NCBI RefSeq assembly: GCF_030209445.1
Contig: NZ_JARVSD010000005.1
Location: forward strand, 62,001 to 126,000
Length of the DNA: 64,000 nt
Direction: 5' to 3'
DNA from: Promicromonospora sp. MEB111
GTDB lineage: Bacteria; Actinomycetota; Actinomycetes; Actinomycetales; Cellulomonadaceae
This document shows positions 25,303 to 33,261 of the stretch, piece after piece; the stretch's first letter is position 1, and every line of letters starts with the position of its first letter. The notes below the pieces were generated by a model, which saw only the letters and a program-made list of their open reading frames with translations, made no database searches and was not told where the DNA came from. The translations under genes were made by a program, and so were the position numbers.

Positions 25303-26988
25303 ATGGCGCGAGAACCGGGCGAGGGCGGTCGGCTCGTCTTCGACCTGGTCGACGACGCCGCGGGTGCCGAGGCGCCGTTCACCCGGTCCGGCCCCGACGA
25401 GCCGCCTCCTCCGGACGGCGACGAGGGCGGCGCCGGTCCGGACCCGGACGGCCCGTGGCCGCCGCCGGGCGCGCCGAGCGGGAGGCTGCGCCTCCTGGTA
25501 CCGGTCGCCGCGGTGCTGGCCGTCGTGCTCGGGACCGGCCTGGCCGTCGAGGGCGCGCGGGACGGCGCGCGGATGGAGCGGATGCGCGACGTCAGCGGCG
25601 GCGTCGCGGACGTGTCCGTCCCGCTGGCGGAGACCTGGCGGTGGGAGGGCCTGGTCGGGTCCCGGAAGGCGATCGACGAGGGACGCGGCAACGAGGTGGC
25701 CGTGCTCGGCGACGTCCTGGTCTTCGAGTCCGACGGCGAGCTCGTCGCGCTGCGCCCGGCGACGGGCGACGAGGCGTGGACCGTGCCGCTCGGGGAGAAC
25801 CCGGACTGCGGCCCGTTCGGGGCCGCGGGCTGGGCCCGGACGACCACGCCGTCCCTGGTGTGCCTGGAGGGCTCGGGCCCGGACCGGGCGGTCACGATGG
25901 TCGGGCCCGACGGCGTCGTGTCGGCCCGGCGGGAGCTTCCGGCCGCGGACACCGACCGGTTCGGGCTGCCGCGGCCCGGGCCGGACGGCACCGTGCTGCG
26001 CGCGCGGCGGGCGGGACCCGGGTCGGCCGTGGACCTGGGCGACGCGCGGTGCACGGACACGGGCGAGTGCTCCGGCACGGTGGCGGACGGCCAGGGCCTC
26101 GCGCTCCGCGCCGAGGACGCCGTCACGGGCGACGAGCGCTGGAGCACGGTCGTGCCCTTCCGGCCCACCCGGGCCGACCAGTGCAACAACTGGCTCGGCT
26201 CGTCCTGGGACGGCTCGGGCAACGCCGTGGACCTCGCGCAGATGATCGATCCGAGGGTCTTCGGCGCGCGGATCGGCGCCGACCTCGTGCAGCTCTACGG
26301 CTGCGGCATCGAGACGGCCGTCACCCCGGGCGGGGTGCCGCTCGGCACGGAGATCGAGCCGGGGACGGGCGGTGTGAGCAGCCTCGTCTCGGGCGGGTAC
26401 ACCGGGTTCACCTTCGAGGGCATGGTGCGGACGGTCCTGTACGACGGCGACGGCGCCGTCGTCGGCGAGATCGAGGGGCACGCGCTGGAGCCGGGGGTGA
26501 CGGACGGCCAGGGTCCGGGCGTGCTGCTGGCCATGGACACGGCCGGACCGCGGCTGCGGGCCTACGAGACCGACGGGACGCTGCGCTGGGACGCCACGAC
26601 GCGCGCCGGCGGCCAGCTCTTCCTCGCCCAGGTGGCCGGGACGATGGTCGTGATGACCGGGGCCGGGGACGTGCGGGGCCTGGACGCCGCGACCGGCGAG
26701 ACACGCTGGGTCTGGGACAGCACGGACGACGCCGACGGCCGGTACCCCGAGGACCTCTTCGTGTCCCGCACGTTCACGGACGGCGAGTCGGTGCTGCTGC
26801 TCACCGAGAACGGGTCCGGCGGTGCGGGCCTGGTGGCACTCGACGCGGCCTCGGGCGAGATCGTCTGGGAGCAGCACGGTGACACGGCGGTCACCGGCGG
26901 CATCTACCAGGGGTTCGACACCTCGCTCGTCGCCGTGGACGGGCACCTGCTGGAGGTCACGCCGTCGGGCGTCCGCGGCCTGGGCTGA
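25303..26988 (+). CDS. Propeller array protein D
   Basis: 561 residues. The array motif is LVFDLVDD at residues 11-18, with a Pro/Asp-rich linker and a membrane span at ~62-82. The juxtamembrane stretch ARDGARMERMRD is shared with C. Outer-domain blade signatures include RPATGDEAWTV, AVTGDERW and AATGETRWVW; the end is VRGLG. Cysteines: PDCGP, LVCL, C-x5-C (CTDTGEC), DQC and YGCGI. It has the same order of features as C and E, which points to tandem duplication with retained function. Substrate or partner unknown. Confidence 0.84.
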   Translation: MAREPGEGGRLVFDLVDDAAGAEAPFTRSGPDEPPPPDGDEGGAGPDPDGPWPPPGAPSGRLRLLVPVAAVLAVVLGTGLAVEGARDGARMERMRDVSGGVADVSVPLAETWRWEGLVGSRKAIDEGRGNEVAVLGDVLVFESDGELVALRPATGDEAWTVPLGENPDCGPFGAAGWARTTTPSLVCLEGSGPDRAVTMVGPDGVVSARRELPAADTDRFGLPRPGPDGTVLRARRAGPGSAVDLGDARCTDTGECSGTVADGQGLALRAEDAVTGDERWSTVVPFRPTRADQCNNWLGSSWDGSGNAVDLAQMIDPRVFGARIGADLVQLYGCGIETAVTPGGVPLGTEIEPGTGGVSSLVSGGYTGFTFEGMVRTVLYDGDGAVVGEIEGHALEPGVTDGQGPGVLLAMDTAGPRLRAYETDGTLRWDATTRAGGQLFLAQVAGTMVVMTGAGDVRGLDAATGETRWVWDSTDDADGRYPEDLFVSRTFTDGESVLLLTENGSGGAGLVALDAASGEIVWEQHGDTAVTGGIYQGFDTSLVAVDGHLLEVTPSGVRGLG

Positions 26989-27040
26989 CGGAGCGCCGCG
27001 GGCGGCCCGCGCTCTGGGTGAGCGGACGGCCCGTGCGGCA

Positions 27041-27046
27041 TACGCT
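27041..27046 (+). promoter_or_regulatory. -10 hexamer TACGCT before propeller gene E
   Basis: TACGCT ends seven bases before the ATG at 27054, which supports that ATG over the earlier in-frame start at 27018. Confidence 0.5.
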
Positions 27047-27053
27047 CGGTGGT

Positions 27054-28757
27054 ATGGCTCGTCACGCGGACGACGACGCCGTCGTCTTCGACCTGGTCGA
27101 CGACGAGGGACGCCGGACCGCGTCGTCCGCCCCGCCGTCGGTCGAGGGCGAGGACGCTCCGGGTGAGGGTGCCCCGGACGGGGACGGCCCGGGCGAGGCC
27201 GGTCCGGCGTCCGGCGGGCCGCGTCCGGCGGGCGACCCGGCGCGTGCCGCGGTCCGGCGGCGGCGCACGCTCGTCGGCGCCCTCGTGGTCGCGGCGGTGC
27301 TGGGCACCGGGCTCGTCGTCGACGGCGTGCGCGACGCCGCGCGGGCCGAGCAGATCAGGTCCGTGCGCGGCGGCGTCGTGGACGTGTCCGCGCCGCTGGA
27401 CGAGGTGTGGGCGTGGCGCGGCGCCGTCGGCTCGCGCCGGGCGTTCGTGCGGGGCGAGGGCAACCAGGTCGCCGCCCTCGGCCCCTTCCTCGCGTTCGAG
27501 TCCGACGGCGGGCTGCTGGCCCTGCGCGCGGCCAGCGGCGAGGAGGGGTGGACCGTACCGCTCGGGGAGGACCCGGACTGCGGGCCGACCGGCTACCTGG
27601 GCTGGTCGGGGGTGGCGACGGAGGTCCTGGTCTGCCTCCAGGGTTCGGGGGCGGAGCGCGAGGTCTTCACCGTGGGGCCCGACGGCGTGGCCTCCGCGCC
27701 GCGCGCGCTCGACGCCGGGGACGAGCAGCGGTACGGCTACGCCCGGCCCGGCCCCGAGGGGACCGTGCTGCGCGCCCGGCGGATCGGGCCCGAGCCGGCG
27801 GACGGGGACGGCGCCCAGTGCCCGGACGAGGGGGAGTGCAGCGGGACGGTCGCGGCGGGCCGGGACCTGCTGCTGCGCGCCGAGGACGCCCTGACGGGCG
27901 AGGAGCGCTGGAGCGCCGTCGTCCCCTTCCGGGCGATGGCGGCCGAGGGCTGCCGGGCCGGACCCTTCCTGCCCTGGGACGGGAGGGACGACATCGTGCG
28001 GTCCGGCGAGCACCTCGACCCCGAGGGGTTCGGTGCGCGGATCGAGCCGGGCCTCGTCCAGGTGTGGGGGTGCGGCTTCCGGGCCGGCGTCACCGCGGAC
28101 GGCGCCGTGCTGATGATGGAGGGCGTGCCGGGGTTCGCGTCGGTGGTCGGCCTCGACACGGGCGGGTACGTCGCGCAGACGATCGCCCAGCGGTACGCCG
28201 GCAGGATGGACAGCGCGCTCTACTCCCCGGACGGCGCGGCGGTCCGGAAGGTCGCCGGGACCCTGAACCGCCCGCAGACCACGGACGATCCTCGTGCGGC
28301 CACGCTCCTCTCGACGGAACCGCCCGGGGGGCGCCTGCGGTCGTACGCGGCAGACGGGACGCAGCGCTGGGACGTCGCGGTGCGGGACGGCACGGCCCAG
28401 TTCCTGGCCCAGGTGGACCGGACGGTGGTGACCACGACCTGGACCGGGGGTGTGCGCGGGCTGGACCTCGACACGGGCGCGGTCCGCTGGACGTGGCGCA
28501 CGCAGGGCGGCCTGTACGACTGGCCTTACGAGAGCAGCTATGTGTCGCAGGCCTTCACCGACGGGCAGTCGCTCCTGCTGCTCCTGGAAAGCGGGAGCGG
28601 CGACCAGGGGCTCGTGTCGCTCGACGTGGCCTCGGGCGAGCTGGTCTGGGACGGGACCTCGTCGCACGTCCTCACCCCGAAGCCGGACACGATGCTGCTC
28701 GCGGTGGACGGGAACCTGCTGGAGGTCTCGCTGGACGGGGTCCGGCGGCTGGGCTGA
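27054..28757 (+). CDS. Propeller array protein E
   Basis: 567 residues from the ATG at 27054. The array motif is VVFDLVDD at residues 10-17, followed by a Gly/Pro/acidic linker, RRR and a membrane span (~72-90). Outer-domain signatures are RAASGEEGWTV, ALTGEERW and LDTGAVRWTW, with a closing VRRLG. Cysteines: PDCGP, LVCL, C-x5-C (CPDEGEC), EGC and WGCGF. It is the last member, followed closely by an unrelated endonuclease IV-type gene with its own promoter. The array is therefore bounded by the ABC exporter on the left and DNA-repair-type metabolism on the right. Confidence 0.84.
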   Translation: MARHADDDAVVFDLVDDEGRRTASSAPPSVEGEDAPGEGAPDGDGPGEAGPASGGPRPAGDPARAAVRRRRTLVGALVVAAVLGTGLVVDGVRDAARAEQIRSVRGGVVDVSAPLDEVWAWRGAVGSRRAFVRGEGNQVAALGPFLAFESDGGLLALRAASGEEGWTVPLGEDPDCGPTGYLGWSGVATEVLVCLQGSGAEREVFTVGPDGVASAPRALDAGDEQRYGYARPGPEGTVLRARRIGPEPADGDGAQCPDEGECSGTVAAGRDLLLRAEDALTGEERWSAVVPFRAMAAEGCRAGPFLPWDGRDDIVRSGEHLDPEGFGARIEPGLVQVWGCGFRAGVTADGAVLMMEGVPGFASVVGLDTGGYVAQTIAQRYAGRMDSALYSPDGAAVRKVAGTLNRPQTTDDPRAATLLSTEPPGGRLRSYAADGTQRWDVAVRDGTAQFLAQVDRTVVTTTWTGGVRGLDLDTGAVRWTWRTQGGLYDWPYESSYVSQAFTDGQSLLLLLESGSGDQGLVSLDVASGELVWDGTSSHVLTPKPDTMLLAVDGNLLEVSLDGVRRLG

Positions 28758-28793
28758 TCCGCGCTGCCCCCGCCGGATGTCGGTGAGCCGTCC

Positions 28794-28799
28794 TAGGGT
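28794..28799 (+). promoter_or_regulatory. -10 hexamer TAGGGT, leaderless start of endonuclease IV gene
   Basis: TAGGGT ends six bases before the ATG at 28806. Confidence 0.5.
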
Positions 28800-28805
28800 G
28801 GGCCC

Positions 28806-29591
28806 ATGGTGAGAATCGGCGCGCACGTGGACCTGGCCGACGCGATCGGGGCGGCCAAGGCGCTCGACGCGGACGCGGTGCAGGTGTTCCTCAGCGACCC
28901 GCAGGCCTGGAAGGTCCCGGACCTGCCCTACGAGGGCGGTGCGGAGGCGCTCCGGGCCGACGCCGCGGCGGCCGACGTGGACCTCTACGTGCATGCGCCG
29001 TACGTCATCAACGTGGCGTCGACCAACAACCGGATCCGGATCCCGAGCCGCAAGCTGCTGCAGCAGATCATGGACGGGGCGGCCGCGATCGGCGCCAAGG
29101 GCGTCGTGGTGCACGGCGGGCACGTCACCGCGAACGACGAGCCGGCCAAGGGCTTCGACAACTGGCGCAAGGCCATCGACGCGCTGGAGACCGACGTCCC
29201 GGTGCTCATCGAGAACACCGCGGGCGGCGACTACTCGATGGCCCGTCGGCTGGAGCGGATCGAGCAGCTCTGGGCGGCGGTGACCGCCGCGAACGGCGGG
29301 GACAACGTCGGCTTCACGCTCGACACCTGCCACGCCTGGGCCGGCGGCATCGACCTCGCGACGGCCGCCGACCAGGTCCGCGCGATCACGGGCCGCATCG
29401 ACCTGGTGCACGCCAACGACTCGCGCGACGACGCCGGCTCGGGTGCGGACCGGCACACCAACTTCGGCCGCGGCCTGATCCCCGAGGAGCTGCTGGTGGG
29501 CGTGATCGCGGCCGCGGGTGCCCCCGTCATCTGCGAGACCAAGGGTGAGATGGCGCCCGACATCGCCTGGCTGCGGGAGCGCCTCGGCTGA
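28806..29591 (+). CDS. nfo: Deoxyribonuclease IV (AP endonuclease, Nfo family)
   Basis: 261 residues, the usual size for the family. TIM-barrel metal-site motifs appear in order: GAHV at the start, HAPYVINVAS, VVHGGH, LIENTAGG, LDTCHAWAGG, DLVHANDSRDDAGSGADRH and ETKGE. These residues bind the three zinc ions that cleave abasic sites 5' to the lesion in base-excision repair. It is cytosolic and apparently monocistronic with a leaderless start. The gene symbol is by family resemblance; in some genomes a related sugar-phosphate isomerase barrel looks similar, but the HAPY and DRH-containing motifs favour endonuclease IV. Confidence 0.88.
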   Translation: MVRIGAHVDLADAIGAAKALDADAVQVFLSDPQAWKVPDLPYEGGAEALRADAAAADVDLYVHAPYVINVASTNNRIRIPSRKLLQQIMDGAAAIGAKGVVVHGGHVTANDEPAKGFDNWRKAIDALETDVPVLIENTAGGDYSMARRLERIEQLWAAVTAANGGDNVGFTLDTCHAWAGGIDLATAADQVRAITGRIDLVHANDSRDDAGSGADRHTNFGRGLIPEELLVGVIAAAGAPVICETKGEMAPDIAWLRERLG

Positions 29592-29632
29592 TCCGTAGGC
29601 CCCCGGTGGTCGAGCATGCCGGGACGACCTGG

Positions 29633-29638
29633 CAGGAT
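29633..29638 (+). promoter_or_regulatory. Weak -10-like hexamer CAGGAT before epimerase gene
   Basis: CAGGAT ends seven bases before the ATG at 29646. It departs from TANNNT at the first base, so this is less certain than its neighbours. Confidence 0.3.
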
Positions 29639-29645
29639 CGGACGC

Positions 29646-30509
29646 ATGGCGACGACGCAGCGGGTAGTGGTCACGGGCGCGAGCGGAAAGCTGGGCCGGT
29701 TCGTGGTGGAGCACCTGGTCGACTCCGGGTACGACGTGGTCTCGACCGACCGCGTGGCGCCCGCGCCGGGCAGCCCCGGTGACTTCACCGTCGCGGACCT
29801 GACCGACCTGGGCCAGGTCGTCGAGCTCCTGTCCGGCGTGGACGAGGGCGGGGCGGCGGACGCCGTCGTGCACCTGTCCGCGATCCCCGCGCCCGGCATG
29901 GCCACCAACGCGGCGACCTTCCGCAACAACGTGCCCAGCACGTACAACGTGCTGCGGGCCGCCCAGGTCCTGGGCATCCGGAACGTCGTGACGGCCTCCT
30001 CCGAGACCGTGCTCGGCCTGCCGTTCGACGTGCCGCCGCCCTACGTGCCGGTGGACGAGGAGTACGACGTGCTGCCGCAGTCCACCTACTCCCTGGGCAA
30101 GTCGCTCGAGGAGGAGATGGCCAGGCACTTCACGCGCTGGGACCCGGAGCTGAAGGTGGCCGCGCTGCGGTTCTCCAACGTGATGCGCCCCGAGGACTAC
30201 GCGCGCTTCCCGTCCTGGCAGGACGACGCCGCGGCCCGGCGCTGGAACCTGTGGGGCTACATCGACGGGCGCGACGGTGCGCAGGCGGTGCGCCGCGCGC
30301 TGGAGGCGGACTTCACCGGGTTCGAGGCGTTCGTGATCGCCAACGACGACACGGTGATGGTGCGGGACTCGGCGGACCTGGTGGCCGAGCAGTTCCCCGA
30401 CGTGCCGGTCCGCCGTCCGCTGCAGGGCCGCGAGACGTTGCTGAGCATCGACAAGGCCCGCCGGGTGCTGGGCTATGCGCCGCGGCACCGCTGGCAGGAC
30501 GAGGTCTGA
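29646..30509 (+). CDS. NAD-dependent epimerase/dehydratase (extended SDR)
   Basis: 287 residues from the ATG at 29646 (an upstream ATG at 29616 lacks support). The nucleotide-binding motif GASGKLG is at residues ~9-15, the acidic ribose-binding region is around STDRV, and the catalytic YxxxK is YSLGK, with the upstream Ser in ASSETVLG. This is the layout of extended short-chain dehydrogenases acting on sugar nucleotides or related sugars. The substrate is unassigned, and no sugar-biosynthesis genes lie nearby. Its stop lies ten bases from the convergent TetR gene's stop. Confidence 0.86.
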   Translation: MATTQRVVVTGASGKLGRFVVEHLVDSGYDVVSTDRVAPAPGSPGDFTVADLTDLGQVVELLSGVDEGGAADAVVHLSAIPAPGMATNAATFRNNVPSTYNVLRAAQVLGIRNVVTASSETVLGLPFDVPPPYVPVDEEYDVLPQSTYSLGKSLEEEMARHFTRWDPELKVAALRFSNVMRPEDYARFPSWQDDAAARRWNLWGYIDGRDGAQAVRRALEADFTGFEAFVIANDDTVMVRDSADLVAEQFPDVPVRRPLQGRETLLSIDKARRVLGYAPRHRWQDEV

Positions 30510-30518
30510 CGGCGGCGG

Positions 30519-31109
30519 CTACGCCCGGGCAGTCGCGCGGGCCGCGCTGCCGACGACGGCCCGGCAGCTCCGGAGGAACGAGTCCCCGACCCGGGACGGG
30601 TCGCCGAGGTAGCCGGCGACCATGACGCCGTCGCGGAGCAGCATCAGGTCCTCCGCGACCGCGGCCGGCTCGGCGAGCCCCAGCGGGGCGACGAGCCGCT
30701 CGAACGCGCGCACCCACCACCCGCGGTGCTCGTCGACGACCTTGCGGACCGGGCTGTCGCGATCGGGGTACTCGGCCGCGGCGTTGATGAACGGGCACCC
30801 GCGGAAGTCGGGTTCGCACGCCATGGCCCCGGTGTGCCCGGCCATCAGGGTCAGCGTGACGTCGACGTCGCCGTCGCCGTGGGCGATGGCCGCGTCCACG
30901 CCGGCGCGCTCCTGCGCCGCGCGGTGCTCCAGGTAGGCGACCACGAGGTCGTCCTTGGTCTTGAAGTGCCGGTAGAACGTCACCTTCGTGGTGCCGGCGC
31001 GTTCGATCACCTTGTCCACGCTCACGGCGCGCAGGCCGTGCGCGTAGAAGAGCTCGTTCGCCGCCTCGATCAGGCGGTCTGACATTGATCCGCGCACGGT
31101 CGCGATCAT
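30519..31109 (-). CDS. TetR family transcriptional repressor
   Basis: 196 residues; ATG preceded by GAGAGGGG. Residues ~9-55 are a TetR helix-turn-helix (LIEAANELFYAHGLRAVSVDKVIERAGTT, then TFYRHFKTKDDL). The rest is a helical ligand-binding domain with two cysteines (ACEPDFRGCPF). It is divergent from an operon encoding a small membrane protein and a flavin disulfide oxidoreductase, and a strong palindrome occupies the shared region. Autoregulation and control of that operon are the likely roles (inference). Confidence 0.9.
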   Translation of the reverse strand: MIATVRGSMSDRLIEAANELFYAHGLRAVSVDKVIERAGTTKVTFYRHFKTKDDLVVAYLEHRAAQERAGVDAAIAHGDGDVDVTLTLMAGHTGAMACEPDFRGCPFINAAAEYPDRDSPVRKVVDEHRGWWVRAFERLVAPLGLAEPAAVAEDLMLLRDGVMVAGYLGDPSRVGDSFLRSCRAVVGSAARATARA

Positions 31110-31167
31110 ACGTGGCCCCTCTCGCCGTCCCCTTGCGCTCGACGCCCGGGGATGTGTACTGTCTCGG

Positions 31168-31195
31168 TAGGTAGAGTTACTAGTCAGTCTACCTA
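31168..31195. promoter_or_regulatory. Candidate TetR operator
   Basis: A dyad TAGGTAGA (31168-31175) and TCTACCTA (31188-31195) is centred on the palindrome ACTAGT (31179-31184). It lies between the divergent tetR gene and the 31251 operon, the usual place for a TetR-family site. Confidence 0.7.
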
Positions 31196-31250
31196 GACAA
31201 ATGGCCGGGCGGATCGATTCCCGCTCGCGCCGCTACCGAGGGGAACTCAC

Positions 31251-31814
31251 ATGTCCACCACCGTGGAATCAACGTCGGCCGTTGCCACGGCCCGCGCGCT
31301 GCGGAACCTGTACTTCGTCCGGTTCGGCTTCGCGATCGTCTGGGCGGCCCTGCTGTTCGTCGTCGGGGGGAGCCTGGGCCCGGTCGCGATCGGGCTGCTG
31401 GTGCTCTACCCGCTGTTCGACGTCGCGGCGGCCGTGACCGACTTCCGGTCCTCGAAGTCCGCGCGCCCCACGGTGGGCCTGTACTTCAACATGGCGCTGA
31501 GCCTCGCCACGGCCATCGGCCTGGGCGTCGCGGTCACCTCCGGGATCCCCGCCGTGCTGCGGGTCTGGGGCGTCTGGGCGATCACCGCCGGCCTCGTGCA
31601 GCTCATCGTCGCGATCCGGCGCTACCGGCTCGGCGGCCAGTGGGCCATGATCCTCAGCGGCGGCATCTCGGTGTTCGCGGGCACGGGCTTCTTCATGATG
31701 GCCGGCGGGCCGGGCGCGGCTCTGACCTCGCTGGCCGGGTACGCCACGCTCGGCGGAATCTTCTTCCTGGTCTCGGCGTTGCGCCTGGGCCGCGTCATCA
31801 AGAAGGAGAGCTGA
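31251..31814 (+). CDS. Small multi-spanning membrane protein, HdeD/DUF308-like
   Basis: 187 residues; GAGGGGAA precedes the ATG. Six hydrophobic segments in hairpin pairs fit the HdeD/DUF308 type of membrane protein, some of which are linked to acid stress. There are no charged functional motifs besides short basic loops (RRYRLGG). One base separates it from the downstream oxidoreductase, so the two form an operon, presumably under the divergent TetR repressor. A role in membrane or redox stress is possible but not shown. Confidence 0.75.
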   Translation: MSTTVESTSAVATARALRNLYFVRFGFAIVWAALLFVVGGSLGPVAIGLLVLYPLFDVAAAVTDFRSSKSARPTVGLYFNMALSLATAIGLGVAVTSGIPAVLRVWGVWAITAGLVQLIVAIRRYRLGGQWAMILSGGISVFAGTGFFMMAGGPGAALTSLAGYATLGGIFFLVSALRLGRVIKKES

Positions 31815-31815
31815 C

Positions 31816-33261
31816 ATGACCGAGAGCGTCTTCGACGTCGTCGTCATCGGTGCCGGACCCGTCGGCGAGAACGTCGCCGACCGCGTGGTCCAGGGCGGCC
31901 TGACCGCCGCGATCGTGGAGCGCGAGCTCGTGGGCGGGGAGTGCTCGTACTGGGCCTGCATGCCCACCAAGGCGCTCCTGCGCGACGCCGCCGCACTGCG
32001 TGCCGCGCGCAGCCTGCCCGGCGCGCGCGCCGCCGTGACGGGCGAGCTCGACGTGACCGCCGTCCTGGCCCGTCGCGACGAGTTCGCGGCCCACTGGCAC
32101 GACGACGGCCAGGTCGACTGGCTGCAGGGCGCGGGGATCTCCCTGTTCCGCGGCGCCGGCCGCATCAGCGCCACCCGCACCGTCGAGGTGACGGACGCCG
32201 ACGGTGGCACGACCGTGCTCACGGCCCGGCACGCCGTCGTCGTGGCGACCGGCAGCAGCGCCGTCCTCCCGCCGATCCCCGGCCTGGCCGACGCCGCGCC
32301 GTGGACCAGCCGCGAGGCCGCGTCCGCCCAGGCCGTCCCCGGACGGCTCGCGGTCATCGGCGGCGGCGTCGTGGGAACCGAGATGGCCACCGCGTTCGCC
32401 GCCCTCGGCGCGCAGGTCACGATGATCGCCCGCGACGGACTGCTCCCCAACGTGGAGTCGTTCGCGAGCGACCTCGTGGCTGAGTCGCTCAAGGCGGAGG
32501 GCGTGGCGCTGCACCTGCGCACCCAGCCCGTGGACGTCCGGCGCGACGACCAGGGCACGGTGCACGTCGCGCTCGCGGACGGCACGGACGTCACCGCCGA
32601 CGAGGTGCTGGTCGCGACCGGCCGCCGGCCGAGCACGGACTCGATCGGCCTGGAGAACGTCGGGCTCATCCCCGGGGACTGGCTGACGGTCGACGACTCC
32701 CTCCGGGTGCTCGGCGGCGACGGCGTGCCGGTCGGCGACGGCTGGCTCTACGCCGCCGGCGACGTCAACCGCCGCGCGCTCCTGACGCACCAGGGCAAGT
32801 ACCAGGCCCGGGCCGTGGGCGATGCCATCGCCGCCCGTGCCAAGGGCACGCCCGTCGACGTCGGCCCGTGGGGCCGGCACGCCGCCACGGCCGACGAGCG
32901 CGCCGTGCCGCAGGTGATCTTCACCGACCCCGAGATCGCGAGCGTCGGCCACACCGCCGCCTCCGCCGAGGCCGCGGGGCTGCGCGTGCGCTCCGTCGAG
33001 TACGACCTGGGCGCCGTCGCCGGCGCCTCGCTGCACGCCGACGGGTACACGGGCCGGGCCGCCATGGTCGTGGACGAGGACCGCAAGGTGCTCGTCGGGT
33101 TCACCGCGGTGGGTCCCGACGTGGCCGAGCTGCTGCACGCGGCGACGATCGCGATCGCCGCGGAGGTGCCGATCGACCGGCTGTGGCACGCCGTGCCCGC
33201 CTACCCCACGGTCAGCGAGGTGTGGCTGCGGCTCCTGGAGACCTACGGGCGGTCGGCATAG
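31816..33261 (+). CDS. FAD/NAD(P)-dependent disulfide oxidoreductase, Lpd/MerA-like
   Basis: 481 residues; AAGGAG precedes the ATG. FAD-binding GAGPVGEN is at residues ~12-19 and the redox-active pair is GGECSYWACMPTK (two Cys spaced as in lipoamide dehydrogenase). A second nucleotide-binding GGGVVGTEMA lies near 185, and AAGDVN near residues 314-319. The C-terminal interface region is present, but the family His-x-x-x-x-Glu pair is not obvious; LWHAVPAYPTVSEV holds the likely His. The substrate (lipoamide, quinone, mercuric or other disulfide) cannot be fixed. No pyruvate dehydrogenase genes are adjacent. It pairs with the HdeD-like gene in a TetR-controlled operon. Confidence 0.88.
   Translation: MTESVFDVVVIGAGPVGENVADRVVQGGLTAAIVERELVGGECSYWACMPTKALLRDAAALRAARSLPGARAAVTGELDVTAVLARRDEFAAHWHDDGQVDWLQGAGISLFRGAGRISATRTVEVTDADGGTTVLTARHAVVVATGSSAVLPPIPGLADAAPWTSREAASAQAVPGRLAVIGGGVVGTEMATAFAALGAQVTMIARDGLLPNVESFASDLVAESLKAEGVALHLRTQPVDVRRDDQGTVHVALADGTDVTADEVLVATGRRPSTDSIGLENVGLIPGDWLTVDDSLRVLGGDGVPVGDGWLYAAGDVNRRALLTHQGKYQARAVGDAIAARAKGTPVDVGPWGRHAATADERAVPQVIFTDPEIASVGHTAASAEAAGLRVRSVEYDLGAVAGASLHADGYTGRAAMVVDEDRKVLVGFTAVGPDVAELLHAATIAIAAEVPIDRLWHAVPAYPTVSEVWLRLLETYGRSA

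Noticed and set aside
20050-28757. Propeller genes as frameshifted fragments of one gene
   Set aside because: Each has a full N-terminal motif, span, domain and stop, plus its own promoter-like hexamer.
26904-30488. 1194-codon open frame on the minus strand
   Set aside because: It runs antisense to the propeller D/E, nfo and epimerase genes and is Arg/Pro/His-rich, the usual shadow of GC-rich coding DNA. The plus-strand genes have recognisable domains.
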